NCBI RefSeq assembly: GCF_000092925.1
Contig: NC_014217.1
Span: 3,534,001 to 3,598,000, forward strand
Length of the DNA stretch: 64,000 bases
Origin: Ancylobacter novellus DSM 506
Lineage (GTDB): Bacteria; Pseudomonadota; Alphaproteobacteria; Rhizobiales; Xanthobacteraceae
Direction of reading: 5' to 3'
This document shows positions 9,028 to 16,871 of the stretch, piece after piece. A program made the translations under genes and the position numbers. The stretch's first letter is position 1; every line of letters begins with the position of its first letter. Under the pieces are notes generated by a model. It did no database searches. It was not told the origin of the DNA and saw only the letters and a list, made by a program, of their open reading frames with translations.

Positions 9028-9121
9028 TGCGGCCTTGCCCGCCTCGGGGCGCGGGCGGTACATAGCCTCACCCGGCGCCGGCCATGAGGGCCCGCACCGT
9101 GCGTTGCGGAGGCAGGCCTAA

Positions 9122-10564
9122 ATGAGCTGGTCGGATTTCAAGCGCGAGGCGAACTTCATCGGCGGTAAATGGGTGGGCGCCGATGGCGGCGGCACCATCG
9201 AGGTGACCAATCCGGCCACCGGCGAGGTCATCGGCACCGTGCCGAACGCCGGCGCCGCGGAGGCCCGCCGCGCCATCGAGGCGGCCGAGAACGCGTTCCA
9301 GAGCTTCTCGCACACCACCGCCGACGAGCGCGCCAGGATGCTGCGCCGCCTGCATGCCGCGATCATGGACAACCAGCGCGCGCTCGCCGAGCTGCTCACC
9401 GTCGAGCAGGGCAAGCCGCTCGCCGAATCCATGGGCGAGGTCGGCGCCAGCGCCGCCTATGTGCTGTGGTTCTCGGAGGAGGCGCGGCGCGTCTATGGCG
9501 ACGTCATCCCCTCGCCCTGGGGCGAGCGGCGCATCCTCGTCGTCAAGCAGCCCGTCGGCGTGGTCGCCGCCATCACGCCGTGGAACTTCCCCTCCTCCAT
9601 GCTGGCGCGCAAGATCGGCCCGGCGCTGGCGACGGGCTGCACCTCGGTGGTGAAGCCGGCGACGCAGACGCCCTATTCCGGCCTCGCCTGGGGCGTGCTG
9701 GCCGAGCAGGCCGGCTATCCGGCGGGTGTCGTCAACATCCTCACCGGCTCGGCCTCGGCCATCGGCGGCGAGTTCACCTCGAACCCGACCGTGCGCAAGA
9801 TCACCTTCACCGGCTCCACCCCGGTCGGCAAGGTGCTGATGAAACAGGCCGCCGACACGGTGAAGCGCGTGTCGATGGAGCTGGGCGGCAACGCGCCCTT
9901 CCTCGTCTTCGACGACGCCGACCTCGACAAGGCGGTGGAGGGCGCCATCGCCTCGAAGTACCGCAACTCCGGCCAGACCTGCGTCTGCGCCAACCGCTTC
10001 TACGCCCAGGCCGGCATCTACGACGCCTTCGTCGAGAGGCTGGCGGCGGCGTCCGGCAAGCTGAAGGTCGGCTCGGGGCTGGAGGAAGGCGTGGTGCAGG
10101 GCCCGCTGATCGACGGCAAGGCGGTGGAGAAGACCGAGAGCTTCGTCGCCGACGCGCTCGCCAAGGGCGGCCGCGTCGTCAGCGGCGGCGGGCGCCATGC
10201 GCTCGGCGGCCAGTTCTTCCAGCCGACCGTGATCGCGGATGCGACGGCTGAGATGAACTTCGCCCGCGAAGAAATCTTCGGCCCCGTCGCGCCGGTGTTC
10301 CGCTTCGAGACCGAGGCGGAGGCGGTGCGCCTCGCCAACGACACCGAGTTCGGCCTCGCCTGCTATTTCTACACCCGCGACCTCGCCCGCAGCTTCCGCG
10401 TCGCCGAGGCGCTGCGCTACGGACAGGTCGGCATCAATGCCGGGGTGATCACCACCGAGGTGGCGCCCTTCGGCGGGGTGAAGGAATCCGGCGTCGGGCG
10501 CGAGGGCTCGAAATACGGCATCGACGAATATGTCGACGTCAAATATCTCTGCGTCGGTCTCTGA
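9122..10564 (+). CDS. gabD: NAD(P)-dependent succinate-semialdehyde dehydrogenase (GabD type)
   Basis: 480 aa, the normal length. Motifs: VVAAITPWNFP (active-site Asn), FTGSTPVGK (cofactor binding), MELGGNAPFLVF (general-base Glu), SGQTCVCANR (nucleophile Cys) and EEIFGPVAPV. The overall pattern, including KESGVGREGSKYGIDEY near the C-terminus, is that of GabD-like dehydrogenases, which oxidise succinate semialdehyde to succinate. A related semialdehyde such as glutarate semialdehyde is possible. No gabT lies nearby. A GGAGG ribosome-binding site lies about 10 bp upstream of the ATG. Confidence 0.88.
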   Translation: MSWSDFKREANFIGGKWVGADGGGTIEVTNPATGEVIGTVPNAGAAEARRAIEAAENAFQSFSHTTADERARMLRRLHAAIMDNQRALAELLTVEQGKPLAESMGEVGASAAYVLWFSEEARRVYGDVIPSPWGERRILVVKQPVGVVAAITPWNFPSSMLARKIGPALATGCTSVVKPATQTPYSGLAWGVLAEQAGYPAGVVNILTGSASAIGGEFTSNPTVRKITFTGSTPVGKVLMKQAADTVKRVSMELGGNAPFLVFDDADLDKAVEGAIASKYRNSGQTCVCANRFYAQAGIYDAFVERLAAASGKLKVGSGLEEGVVQGPLIDGKAVEKTESFVADALAKGGRVVSGGGRHALGGQFFQPTVIADATAEMNFAREEIFGPVAPVFRFETEAEAVRLANDTEFGLACYFYTRDLARSFRVAEALRYGQVGINAGVITTEVAPFGGVKESGVGREGSKYGIDEYVDVKYLCVGL

Positions 10565-10575
10565 AGCCGGCTAAG

Positions 10576-10602
10576 TGAAGGGCGCCCGAGCGGCGCCCTT
10601 CA
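10576..10602. terminator. Convergent hairpin between gabD and the small minus-strand gene
   Basis: The arm TGAAGGGCGCC, loop CGAGC and its exact complement form an 11-bp stem. It has no T-run on either strand. The stop codon of the minus-strand gene lies inside the right arm, so the hairpin serves both converging transcripts. Confidence 0.6.
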
Positions 10603-10815
10603 GCGCCCGTCGAGCAGGCCCTGATATTCCTGCGTCAGTTGCTCGATGTCGGTGGCCTGGAACGGCCATTCGCCGACCACGATGCCCTGCCTTATCTCGT
10701 TGGCGAGCACCGGCCAGTATCGGTCGACCATGGCGGGGATGTCTTTTTCGGCGATACCTCTGGCGCGCAGATCGAGCGCGCAAATCCGCCGGGCCGTTTC
10801 TTCCGTTTGACGCAT
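10600..10815 (-). CDS. Small conserved-looking hypothetical protein, 71 aa
   Basis: Starts MRQTEETARRICALDLRARG and contains IPAMVDRYWPVLANEIRQG and ATDIEQLTQEYQGLLDG. It is soluble, helical and charged, and codon use is normal, so it looks like a real gene. I do not recognise the family with confidence. A 14-bp perfect palindrome lies 36 bp upstream of the start codon and could be its operator. Confidence 0.65.
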   Translation of the reverse strand: MRQTEETARRICALDLRARGIAEKDIPAMVDRYWPVLANEIRQGIVVGEWPFQATDIEQLTQEYQGLLDGR

Positions 10816-10850
10816 GTTAATGGGCTTAACACAGATTCTCGGCGCAATAT

Positions 10851-10864
10851 GTCCACTAGTGGAC
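10851..10864. promoter_or_regulatory. 14-bp perfect palindrome, candidate operator
   Basis: GTCCACTAGTGGAC is fully self-complementary with a CTAG core, a tetramer that is rare in many bacterial genomes. It lies just upstream of the 71-aa minus-strand gene, in a relatively AT-rich stretch, where a repressor or activator dimer would bind. The cognate regulator is not visible. Confidence 0.45.
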
Positions 10865-10923
10865 GCTCGAATGCGCATGAAAACGCAAAACGCCGGCTGA
10901 CGCCACCGCTTGTCGCGGCCGCC

Positions 10924-10954
10924 AAAAAGAAAGGCCGGCTCGCGCCGGCCTTTC
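10924..10954 (-). terminator. Rho-independent terminator of the iorAB-type operon
   Basis: Read on the minus strand, arm GAAAGGCCGGC, loop GCGA and arm GCCGGCCTTTC are followed by TTTTTGGC. It begins about 22 bp after the stop of the large-subunit gene. Confidence 0.88.
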
Positions 10955-10976
10955 GTCGTTCACACTGTGGGGCGGT

Positions 10977-13184
10977 TCACGCCTTGAAGTCCTCCAGCCG
11001 GAACGGCAGCGAGCGCAGCCGCTGGCCGGTGGCGTCGAAGATGGCGTTGGACAGCGCCGGGGCGACGCCCGGCACGCCGGGCTCGCCGACGCCGGTCGGC
11101 GCATTGGCCGAGGGCAGGATATAGACCTCGACCTTCGGCATCTCCGACATGCGCAGCGGGATGTAGCTGTCGAAGTTCGCCTGCTCCACCACGCCCTTGT
11201 CCATGGTGATCTCGTCATGCAGCGCCGCGCCGAGGCCGAAGCCGACGCCGCCCTCGATCTGCGCGACGATGACGTCCGGGTTGACGGCGATGCCGCAATC
11301 GACCGCGCAGATCACCTTGTCGACCTTGATCTGCCCGTTCACCACCGAGACATCGATGACGCTGCCGACCACGCTGTTGAAGCTCTCGTGCAGAGCGATG
11401 CCGCGACCCTTGCCGGAACCGGCCTTGGGCCCCCAGTTCGCCTTCTCGGCCAGGAACTTCAGCACCGCGCTGTGACGCGGCTCGTCCTTCAGCAGCTCCA
11501 GCCGGAACTCGACCGGATCGCGCCCCGCCGCATGGGCGAGCTCGTCGATCGTCACCTCCACCACATGGGCGGTGTGGGTGTGGCCGACCGAGCGCCACCA
11601 CAGCGTCGGCACCTTCACCTGCGGCGAATGCAGGTCCACGAAGAAGTCGGGGATGGCGTAATTGGTGTCGGAGGCCCCCTCCACCGAAGTGCCGTCGACG
11701 CCGTTCTTGATGGCGAAGGCCTCGAAGGGCGTGCCCACCATGAAGGACTGGCCGACGATGTGCTGCTCCCAGCCGGCGATCTTGCCGTCGGCGGTGAGCC
11801 CCGCGCGGACCTTGTGGTAGAAGAGCGGGCGATAATAGCCGCCCTTGATGTCGTCCTCGCGGGTCCAGACGAGGTGGATCGGCGCCTTGCCGTCCGTCGC
11901 CTTGAGAATCGAGGCGGCCTCGGCGACATAGTCGGCGGGCGGGTTGGCGCGCCGGCCGAAGGAGCCGCCGGCCCACACCGTCTCGATCTTCACCTGCTCC
12001 GGCTTGATCCCCATGATGCCGGCGGTCACCGCCTGCTCGATGGTCTGGAACTGCGAGCCGGTCCAGATGGTGACGCCCTCGCCCGTCTTCTCGATCACGC
12101 AGTTCAGGGGCTCCATCGGCGCGTGCGCGAGATAGGGGAAGGCGAACTCGGTCTCGATGGTCTTGGCCGCGCCTTCGATGCCCTTGGCGGCGTCGCCGCG
12201 CTGGGCGGCGACCCGGCCCGGCGTCGCGGCGAGCTTCTTGTACTCGTCGAGCAGCTCGGCGGTGCCGCGCGTCTCGGCCGAGGCCTCGTCCCATTCGATC
12301 TTGTCGAGCGCGTCGCGGCCCTGGATGGCGGCCCAGGTGTTCTGCGCCAGCACGACGATGCCGGCGGGCACGGTGACGACGTCGACCACGCCCGGCACCT
12401 TCTTCGCCGCGCTCGCGTCGAAGCTCTTCACCGTGGCGCCGAAGCGGTCCGGCCGGCGGATCACCGCGGTCAGCATGCCGGGGCGGCGGATGTCGAGCGC
12501 ATAGACCGCCTTGCCGTCGGTCTTGTCGGCCGAATCGAGGCGTGGCAGCCGCGTGCCGATGAGCTTGAAGTCCTTGGGGTCCTTCAGCTTCACCTCTTTC
12601 GGCACGTCGAGCTTGGCGGCGGCCTCGGCGAACTCGCCGAAGGAACCGGTATGGTTGCCGCTCTTCAGCACGCCCTTCTCGACGGTGATGCTGTCCGCCG
12701 GCACGCCCCATTTCTCGGCGGCCGCCGTGACGAGCATCTGCCGGGCGGCGGCGCCTGCCTTGCGCAGCTGTTCCCAGCTGTTGGCGACCGAGGTCGAGCC
12801 GCCCGTGCCCTGCACCGGGCCGAAGGCGAGGTTGTTGTAGAGCTTGGCGTCAGCCGGCGCGAAGGCGGCGCGCATCTGGCTCCAGTCGGCGTCGAGTTCC
12901 TCGGCGACGATGGTAGGCAGGCCGGTGGTGACGCCCTGGCCCATGTCGAGGTGCTTGATCAGCACGGTGACCGTGCTGTCGGGGGCGATGCGCACGAAGG
13001 CGTTCGGCATCGGCCCATCGGTCGCGGCGGCGGCAAATGCCTTGCCCGGCGCGAGATGCACGCCGATGACGAGGGCACCGGAGACGGCGGCGACCCCTTG
13101 CAGGAAGCCGCGGCGGGACGGCGTGGTGGCGGCACCGAAGCTCGCCAGCATCTTGCCGTATTGCTCGGGGGTGATGATGTGCAT
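10977..13184 (-). CDS. Molybdopterin-binding aldehyde/isoquinoline oxidoreductase, large subunit (IorB-like)
   Basis: 735 aa. A twin-arginine signal (SRRGFLQGVAAVSGALVIG, residues ~24-42) directs the folded Mo-cofactor protein to the periplasm. The body is the IorB/xanthine-dehydrogenase-like Mo-binding domain: GGSTSVANSWEQLRKAG, WAGGSFGRRANPP, VEVTIDELAHAAGRDPVEFR and VGEPGVPGVAPALSNAI (the Glu expected as active base). Partner is the adjacent 2Fe-2S subunit; a GTG nine bases upstream overlaps that gene's stop (GTGA) and is an alternative start. No FAD subunit is present, as expected for the IorAB class, which passes electrons to a cytochrome or other carrier. The substrate may be an aldehyde or N-heterocycle. 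Confidence 0.88.
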   Translation of the reverse strand: MHIITPEQYGKMLASFGAATTPSRRGFLQGVAAVSGALVIGVHLAPGKAFAAAATDGPMPNAFVRIAPDSTVTVLIKHLDMGQGVTTGLPTIVAEELDADWSQMRAAFAPADAKLYNNLAFGPVQGTGGSTSVANSWEQLRKAGAAARQMLVTAAAEKWGVPADSITVEKGVLKSGNHTGSFGEFAEAAAKLDVPKEVKLKDPKDFKLIGTRLPRLDSADKTDGKAVYALDIRRPGMLTAVIRRPDRFGATVKSFDASAAKKVPGVVDVVTVPAGIVVLAQNTWAAIQGRDALDKIEWDEASAETRGTAELLDEYKKLAATPGRVAAQRGDAAKGIEGAAKTIETEFAFPYLAHAPMEPLNCVIEKTGEGVTIWTGSQFQTIEQAVTAGIMGIKPEQVKIETVWAGGSFGRRANPPADYVAEAASILKATDGKAPIHLVWTREDDIKGGYYRPLFYHKVRAGLTADGKIAGWEQHIVGQSFMVGTPFEAFAIKNGVDGTSVEGASDTNYAIPDFFVDLHSPQVKVPTLWWRSVGHTHTAHVVEVTIDELAHAAGRDPVEFRLELLKDEPRHSAVLKFLAEKANWGPKAGSGKGRGIALHESFNSVVGSVIDVSVVNGQIKVDKVICAVDCGIAVNPDVIVAQIEGGVGFGLGAALHDEITMDKGVVEQANFDSYIPLRMSEMPKVEVYILPSANAPTGVGEPGVPGVAPALSNAIFDATGQRLRSLPFRLEDFKA

Positions 13185-13189
13185 GGCGC

Positions 13190-13648
13190 TCACGCGAGGT
13201 TGGCGGCGGCTTCGTGGATGGCGGCGCGGATACGCTGATAGGTGGCGCAACGGCAGACATTGCCGTCCATCGCCGCATCGATGTCCGCGTCGCTCGGCTT
13301 GCGGTTGTCGCTGAGCAGGCCGACCGCCGACATGATCTGGCCGGACTGGCAGTAGCCGCACTGCACGACGTCGAGCTTGCGCCACGCCGCGACCACCGCC
13401 TCGCCGACCTCGCCGGTGGCGGCGACGCCCTCGATGGTGGTGACGTTCTTGCCCTCGACATCGGCCAGCGCGGTCTGGCACGAGCGCACCGGCGCGCCGT
13501 CCACATGGACCGTGCAGGCGCCGCAGAGCGCGGCCCCGCAGCCGAACTTGGTGCCGGTCAGACCGACAATGTCGCGGATCGCCCAGAGCAGGGGCATCTG
13601 CCCGTCTGCCTCGACCGTCCGCTCGGTTCCGTTGAGTGTGAATTTCAT
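13190..13648 (-). CDS. 2Fe-2S subunit of IorAB-type molybdenum hydroxylase
   Basis: 152 aa, start at MKFTLNGTERTVEADG. The N-terminal plant-type ferredoxin domain has the cysteines of KFGCGAALCGACTVHVDG and RSCQTA. The C-terminal helical domain has CGYCQSGQIM and NVCRCATYQRI for the second cluster. It carries electrons away from the Mo centre of the large subunit encoded immediately downstream. Confidence 0.92.
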   Translation of the reverse strand: MKFTLNGTERTVEADGQMPLLWAIRDIVGLTGTKFGCGAALCGACTVHVDGAPVRSCQTALADVEGKNVTTIEGVAATGEVGEAVVAAWRKLDVVQCGYCQSGQIMSAVGLLSDNRKPSDADIDAAMDGNVCRCATYQRIRAAIHEAAANLA

Positions 13649-13874
13649 CTCTTGCCCTCTCCAATCGGGATGAGGACGCAAGACGACATGGCAGCCGGCA
13701 ATGCCGGCCGCCCCCCTCTGCTATGCCTTCTGCGCTCCGGGTTATGAAGCTAAGCTTCATGACGGCCATCATCTAATCACCTGACCGTGAGCTGCCTGGA
13801 ACCATTACAAAAGCAGCAGGGCGAAAGCCTGACCCGCAATTCCGTCTGGCACGGCGAAAACCACCCACTCGCCC

Positions 13875-13957
13875 TCATGGCCGGGCTTGACCCGGCCACC
13901 CAGGGGCTGGCGTACACGGGTGGAAAGTCCGGGTCCCCGGGTCAAGCCCGGGGATGG
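13875..13957. repeat. Dispersed palindromic repeat, family B copy 1
   Basis: Inverted arms built from CCGGGCTTGACCCGG at the left and CCCCGGGTCAAGCCCGGGG at the right. It lies in the 325-bp gap between the TetR gene stop and the start of the iorA-like gene. The same arms recur at 19777-19927, 46960-47043 and 58488-58577. Apart from this element the gap holds only the promoter region of the oxidoreductase operon. Confidence 0.75.
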
Positions 13958-13973
13958 GGGAAGAGGGCGGCTG

Positions 13974-14594
13974 TCAGGCCGTCTCCGCCTCGACCCCGAG
14001 CGTGGTGCGCACGAAATGGGCAAGGTCGCGCACATCCTCGGCCATGCGGTCGTCGCCGCGGCTGGCGGAGGAATAGAAGATGCCGTCGAGGATGAGGCCG
14101 ATACGCCGGGCCGTGCGAGGAATGTCGACCGGCGCAAAGGCGCCGGATGCCACGCCCCGCGTCAGCGCCCCTTCGAGCAGCTGCTGCTCGCGGGAATAGA
14201 AGCCGGCGATCAGCCCGTCCAGTTCCTCGTCGCGCAGGCCAGAGCTCGCATAGTCGGACATCAGCTTGACCATCAGCGCCAGCGTCGGCGCCAGCTCCAT
14301 ATGGGTGTCGAGCCAGGCCATGATCTCCTCCAGTGGCTCGCCACGGGCGGCGCGGCGCTCCTCATAGCCGGCGACGAGTTGCTCGATGGCGTGGCCGAGG
14401 GCGCAGCGCACCAGATCGTCCTTGTTGTCGAAGTAGTGGTAGAGCAGCCCGACATTGATGTCGCAGACCAGCGCGATGTCGCGCACCGTGACGACGGAGA
14501 AGTGGCGCTCCGCGAACAGCCGCAGTGCCTCTTCCAGGATCATCACCCGCCGCTCGGCGGGCTGGAGGCGCTTGCGGGCGGGTCGGGAAGCCAT
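13974..14594 (-). CDS. TetR/AcrR-family transcriptional regulator
   Basis: 206 aa. The N-terminal helix-turn-helix covers about residues 14-65: RVMILEEALRLFAERHFSVV, TVRDIALVCDINVGLLYHYF and DNKDDLV. The rest is a helical ligand-binding and dimerisation domain. Divergently placed from the ABC importer operon with a 137-bp gap, so it most likely represses that operon in the absence of an inducer. An imperfect inverted repeat TCCG-N8-CGGA (14604-14619) lies right before its own start and could be part of the operator. Confidence 0.88.
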   Translation of the reverse strand: MASRPARKRLQPAERRVMILEEALRLFAERHFSVVTVRDIALVCDINVGLLYHYFDNKDDLVRCALGHAIEQLVAGYEERRAARGEPLEEIMAWLDTHMELAPTLALMVKLMSDYASSGLRDEELDGLIAGFYSREQQLLEGALTRGVASGAFAPVDIPRTARRIGLILDGIFYSSASRGDDRMAEDVRDLAHFVRTTLGVEAETA

Positions 14595-14603
14595 TGCGTT
14601 TCC

Positions 14604-14619
14604 TCCGCAATTGTACGGA
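14604..14619. promoter_or_regulatory. Candidate operator in TetR/ABC divergent region
   Basis: TCCG and CGGA arms separated by eight bases, located over the ribosome-binding region of the TetR gene. The arms are short and only partly symmetric inside, so this is a weak prediction supported mainly by position. Confidence 0.25.
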
Positions 14620-14731
14620 ACTTTGTGCCTTGCTCATGTGCTATGCATGCCCATTTGTTGGGCTTGCAGACTATATTAAGTCACCGTTTAATAGCCCGGT
14701 CCAGCCCATTCAGCGACCGGAGCCACCTCTC

Positions 14732-15829
14732 ATGAAGCGCCTATTCCGTCCGATGCGCGTTCTCAGGGCCGCAGTCGTGCTCACCAGCCTCGCCGCCGCC
14801 GCTTTTGCGGCAATGCCTGCGGCGCAGGCTGCCTCCAAGAAGAGCTTCAAGGTCGCCTACACCGTCTATATCGGCTTCATGCCCTTCGCCTATCTCAAGT
14901 CCTCCGGGATCATGAAGAAGTGGGCGGACAAGTACGGCATCGACGTCGAGATCATCCAGGCCAACGACTATGTCGGCTCGATCAACCAGTTCATCGCCGG
15001 CGAGATCGACGCGGTCGGCGTCGCCTCGATGGACGGCCTGACCATGCCGGCGGCCGGCGGGGTCGACACCTCGATCTTCCTCATCACCGACTATTCCAAC
15101 GGCAACGACATCGTGCTGTCCAAGACCGCCAAGACGGTCAAGGAACTCGCCGGCCAGGACGTCTATCTGCTCCAGTACAGCGTCTCGCACTATCTGCTGA
15201 ACCGCGCCTTGCAGCAGGCCGGCATCGACGACCCGACCGCCGCCAAGACGGTGAACATCTCCGATGCCGAGATCTCCGCCGCCTTCGTCTCGCAGGACGC
15301 GATGAAGCACGCCGTGTCGTGGAAGCCGCTGACCGAGGACATGCTCAAGGTCAAGGGCGCCACCAACCTGTTCGATTCGTCGAAGATCCCCGGCGAGATC
15401 ATGGACGTGTTCATCGGCAACACCCAGACGCTGAAGGACAACCCCGACTTCGCCAAGGCCGTGGTCGGCGCCTGGTACGAGGCGCTCGCCATCCTCAAGG
15501 ACGGCGGCCCGAAGGGCGAGGAGATGCGCGCGGTGATGACCAGCGCCATGGGCACGGATGCGGGCGGCCTGCAGTCGCAGCTCGACACCACCCACTTCTT
15601 CTACACGCCGAAGGAAGCCGCGGACTTCCTGCTCTCGCCGGAGAACGCGAAGATCTGGAACAGCATCCGCACCTTCTGCTTCCAGCAGGGCCTGTTCGGC
15701 CAGGGCGCCACCAGCGTCGACACCATCGGCATCGAGGTCGCCGACGGCACGGTGCTGGGCGACAAGGCCAACATCAAGATGCGGGTCAACGCCACCGCCA
15801 CCAAGGCCGCCGCCGACGGCAAGCTCTAG
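14732..15829 (+). CDS. ABC importer substrate-binding protein, urea/guanidine-carboxylase-region type
   Basis: 365 aa with a Sec signal peptide (MKRLFRPMRVLRAAVVL to about AAQAA). The mature protein belongs to the NitT/TauT/NMT1-like fold: ANDYVGSINQFIAGEIDAVG, MDGLTMPAAGGVDTSIFLIT, SVSHYLLNRAL and GTVLGDKANIKMR. These segments closely resemble, as I remember the family (TIGR03427), the periplasmic proteins encoded beside urea carboxylase, now known in many cases to be guanidine carboxylase. Here no carboxylase is present; a flavin monooxygenase system follows. Ligand is therefore unknown, perhaps a small amide, guanidino or ureido compound. First gene of the operon, preceded by GGAG. Confidence 0.85.
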   Translation: MKRLFRPMRVLRAAVVLTSLAAAAFAAMPAAQAASKKSFKVAYTVYIGFMPFAYLKSSGIMKKWADKYGIDVEIIQANDYVGSINQFIAGEIDAVGVASMDGLTMPAAGGVDTSIFLITDYSNGNDIVLSKTAKTVKELAGQDVYLLQYSVSHYLLNRALQQAGIDDPTAAKTVNISDAEISAAFVSQDAMKHAVSWKPLTEDMLKVKGATNLFDSSKIPGEIMDVFIGNTQTLKDNPDFAKAVVGAWYEALAILKDGGPKGEEMRAVMTSAMGTDAGGLQSQLDTTHFFYTPKEAADFLLSPENAKIWNSIRTFCFQQGLFGQGATSVDTIGIEVADGTVLGDKANIKMRVNATATKAAADGKL

Positions 15830-15836
15830 TGCGAGC

Positions 15837-15868
15837 CCCACCTCCGCGCCAGTTGGCGCGGAGGTGGG
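15837..15868 (+). terminator. Strong intra-operon hairpin after the binding-protein gene
   Basis: The arm CCCACCTCCGCGCC, loop AGTT and exact complement form a 14-bp perfect stem starting seven bases after the stop. There is no T-run. A hairpin here would protect the upstream message and raise binding protein above permease, as in many ABC operons. Confidence 0.7.
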
Positions 15869-15887
15869 AGTCTCGGCTCCGAAGCCA

Positions 15888-15995
15888 CCTCATCCTGAGG
15901 TGCTCGCGCAGCGAGCCTCGAAGGATGGAGAGTCAAGCGCACCCGGACGAGCATCCTTCGAGGCCCGGCCTCCGGCCGGGCACCTCAGGATGAGG
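15888..15995. repeat. Dispersed palindromic repeat, family A copy 1
   Basis: 108 bp with large inverted arms: CCTCATCCTGAGGTGC ... GCCTCGAAGGATG on the left and CATCCTTCGAGGC ... GCACCTCAGGATGAGG on the right, each arm with a small internal hairpin. Lies between the binding-protein and permease genes, that is inside an operon. Nearly the same element lies at 44105-44212, with diverged or partial copies at 19669, 48992 and 58647. Confidence 0.85.
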
Positions 15996-16052
15996 CTGTT
16001 CACCAGAACGACCGTCGTCCAGGACCGTGACCGCCAGACCGAAGGCCCGCCC

Positions 16053-16871
16053 ATGCGCCGCATCATCAACTACGCGCCCCGTCCGGGCGTCCGGCTGATC
16101 CTCGCCGCCCTGCCCTTCATCCTCGTGGTGGTGGCCTATCTGCTGGCCTCCAACGCCCGCCTCGCGGTCGAGCCGGCCGACAAGCTGATGCCCGCCTTCG
16201 CCTCCTTCTGGGCGACGATCGTGCGCATGGCGACGACCATCGACGTCGCCACCAAGCAGTACCTGCTCTGGTGGGACACCTGGCTCAGCCTGCAGCGGCT
16301 GTTCCTCGGCCTCGGCATCTCCGCGCTTATGGGGCTCGTGCTCGGCATCGTCGTCGGCTTCATCCCCTATCTGCGCTCGACCTTCGAGCCGTTCTTCGCC
16401 GCCTTCTCGCTGATCCCGCCGCTCGCGGTGCTGCCGATCCTGTTCATCATCTTCGGCCTCGGCGAGGTGTCGAAGATCGTGCTGATCGTCTTCGGCATCG
16501 CCCCCTTCATCATCCGCGACGTGATGCTGCGCGTGGCGGCGATCCCGACCGAGCAGATCATCAAGGCGCAGACGCTCGGCGGCTCGACCTGGCAGATGAT
16601 CACCGGGGTGGTGCTGCCGCAGGTGATGCCGCGCCTGATCGACTCGGTGCGGCTCTCGCTCGGCGCCGCCTGGCTGTTCGTCATCGCCGCCGAGGCGATC
16701 ACCGCCGAGGGCGGCCTCGGCTACCGCATCTTCCTGGTACGGCGCTATCTCGCGATGGACGTGATCCTGCCCTATGTCGCCTGGATCACCCTGCTCGCCT
16801 TCCTGATGGATTACGGCCTGCGCAGGCTCGCGGACGCCGCCTATCCCTGGGACCGGATCAAGGCGGCCTGA
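16053..16871 (+). CDS. ABC importer permease, urea/guanidine-carboxylase-region type
   Basis: 272 aa with about six TM helices. The coupling-loop EAA motif region is around AAIPTEQIIKAQTLGGSTWQ. The sequences TKQYLLWWDTWLSLQRLFLG and GLGYRIFLVRRYLAMDVILP match, from memory, the permeases found in urea/guanidine carboxylase loci, and more distantly SsuC/TauC. Start chosen at MRRIINYAPRPG; an upstream in-frame ATG lies inside the repeat. Its stop abuts the ATPase start (TGA-ATG), so the two are coupled. Confidence 0.87.
   Translation: MRRIINYAPRPGVRLILAALPFILVVVAYLLASNARLAVEPADKLMPAFASFWATIVRMATTIDVATKQYLLWWDTWLSLQRLFLGLGISALMGLVLGIVVGFIPYLRSTFEPFFAAFSLIPPLAVLPILFIIFGLGEVSKIVLIVFGIAPFIIRDVMLRVAAIPTEQIIKAQTLGGSTWQMITGVVLPQVMPRLIDSVRLSLGAAWLFVIAAEAITAEGGLGYRIFLVRRYLAMDVILPYVAWITLLAFLMDYGLRRLADAAYPWDRIKAA

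Noticed and set aside
15888..15995. Family A repeat as a miniature inverted-repeat transposon (MITE)
   Set aside because: No target-site duplication is evident and half-elements occur, which fits REP/BIME-type elements better. Not excluded without genome-wide data.
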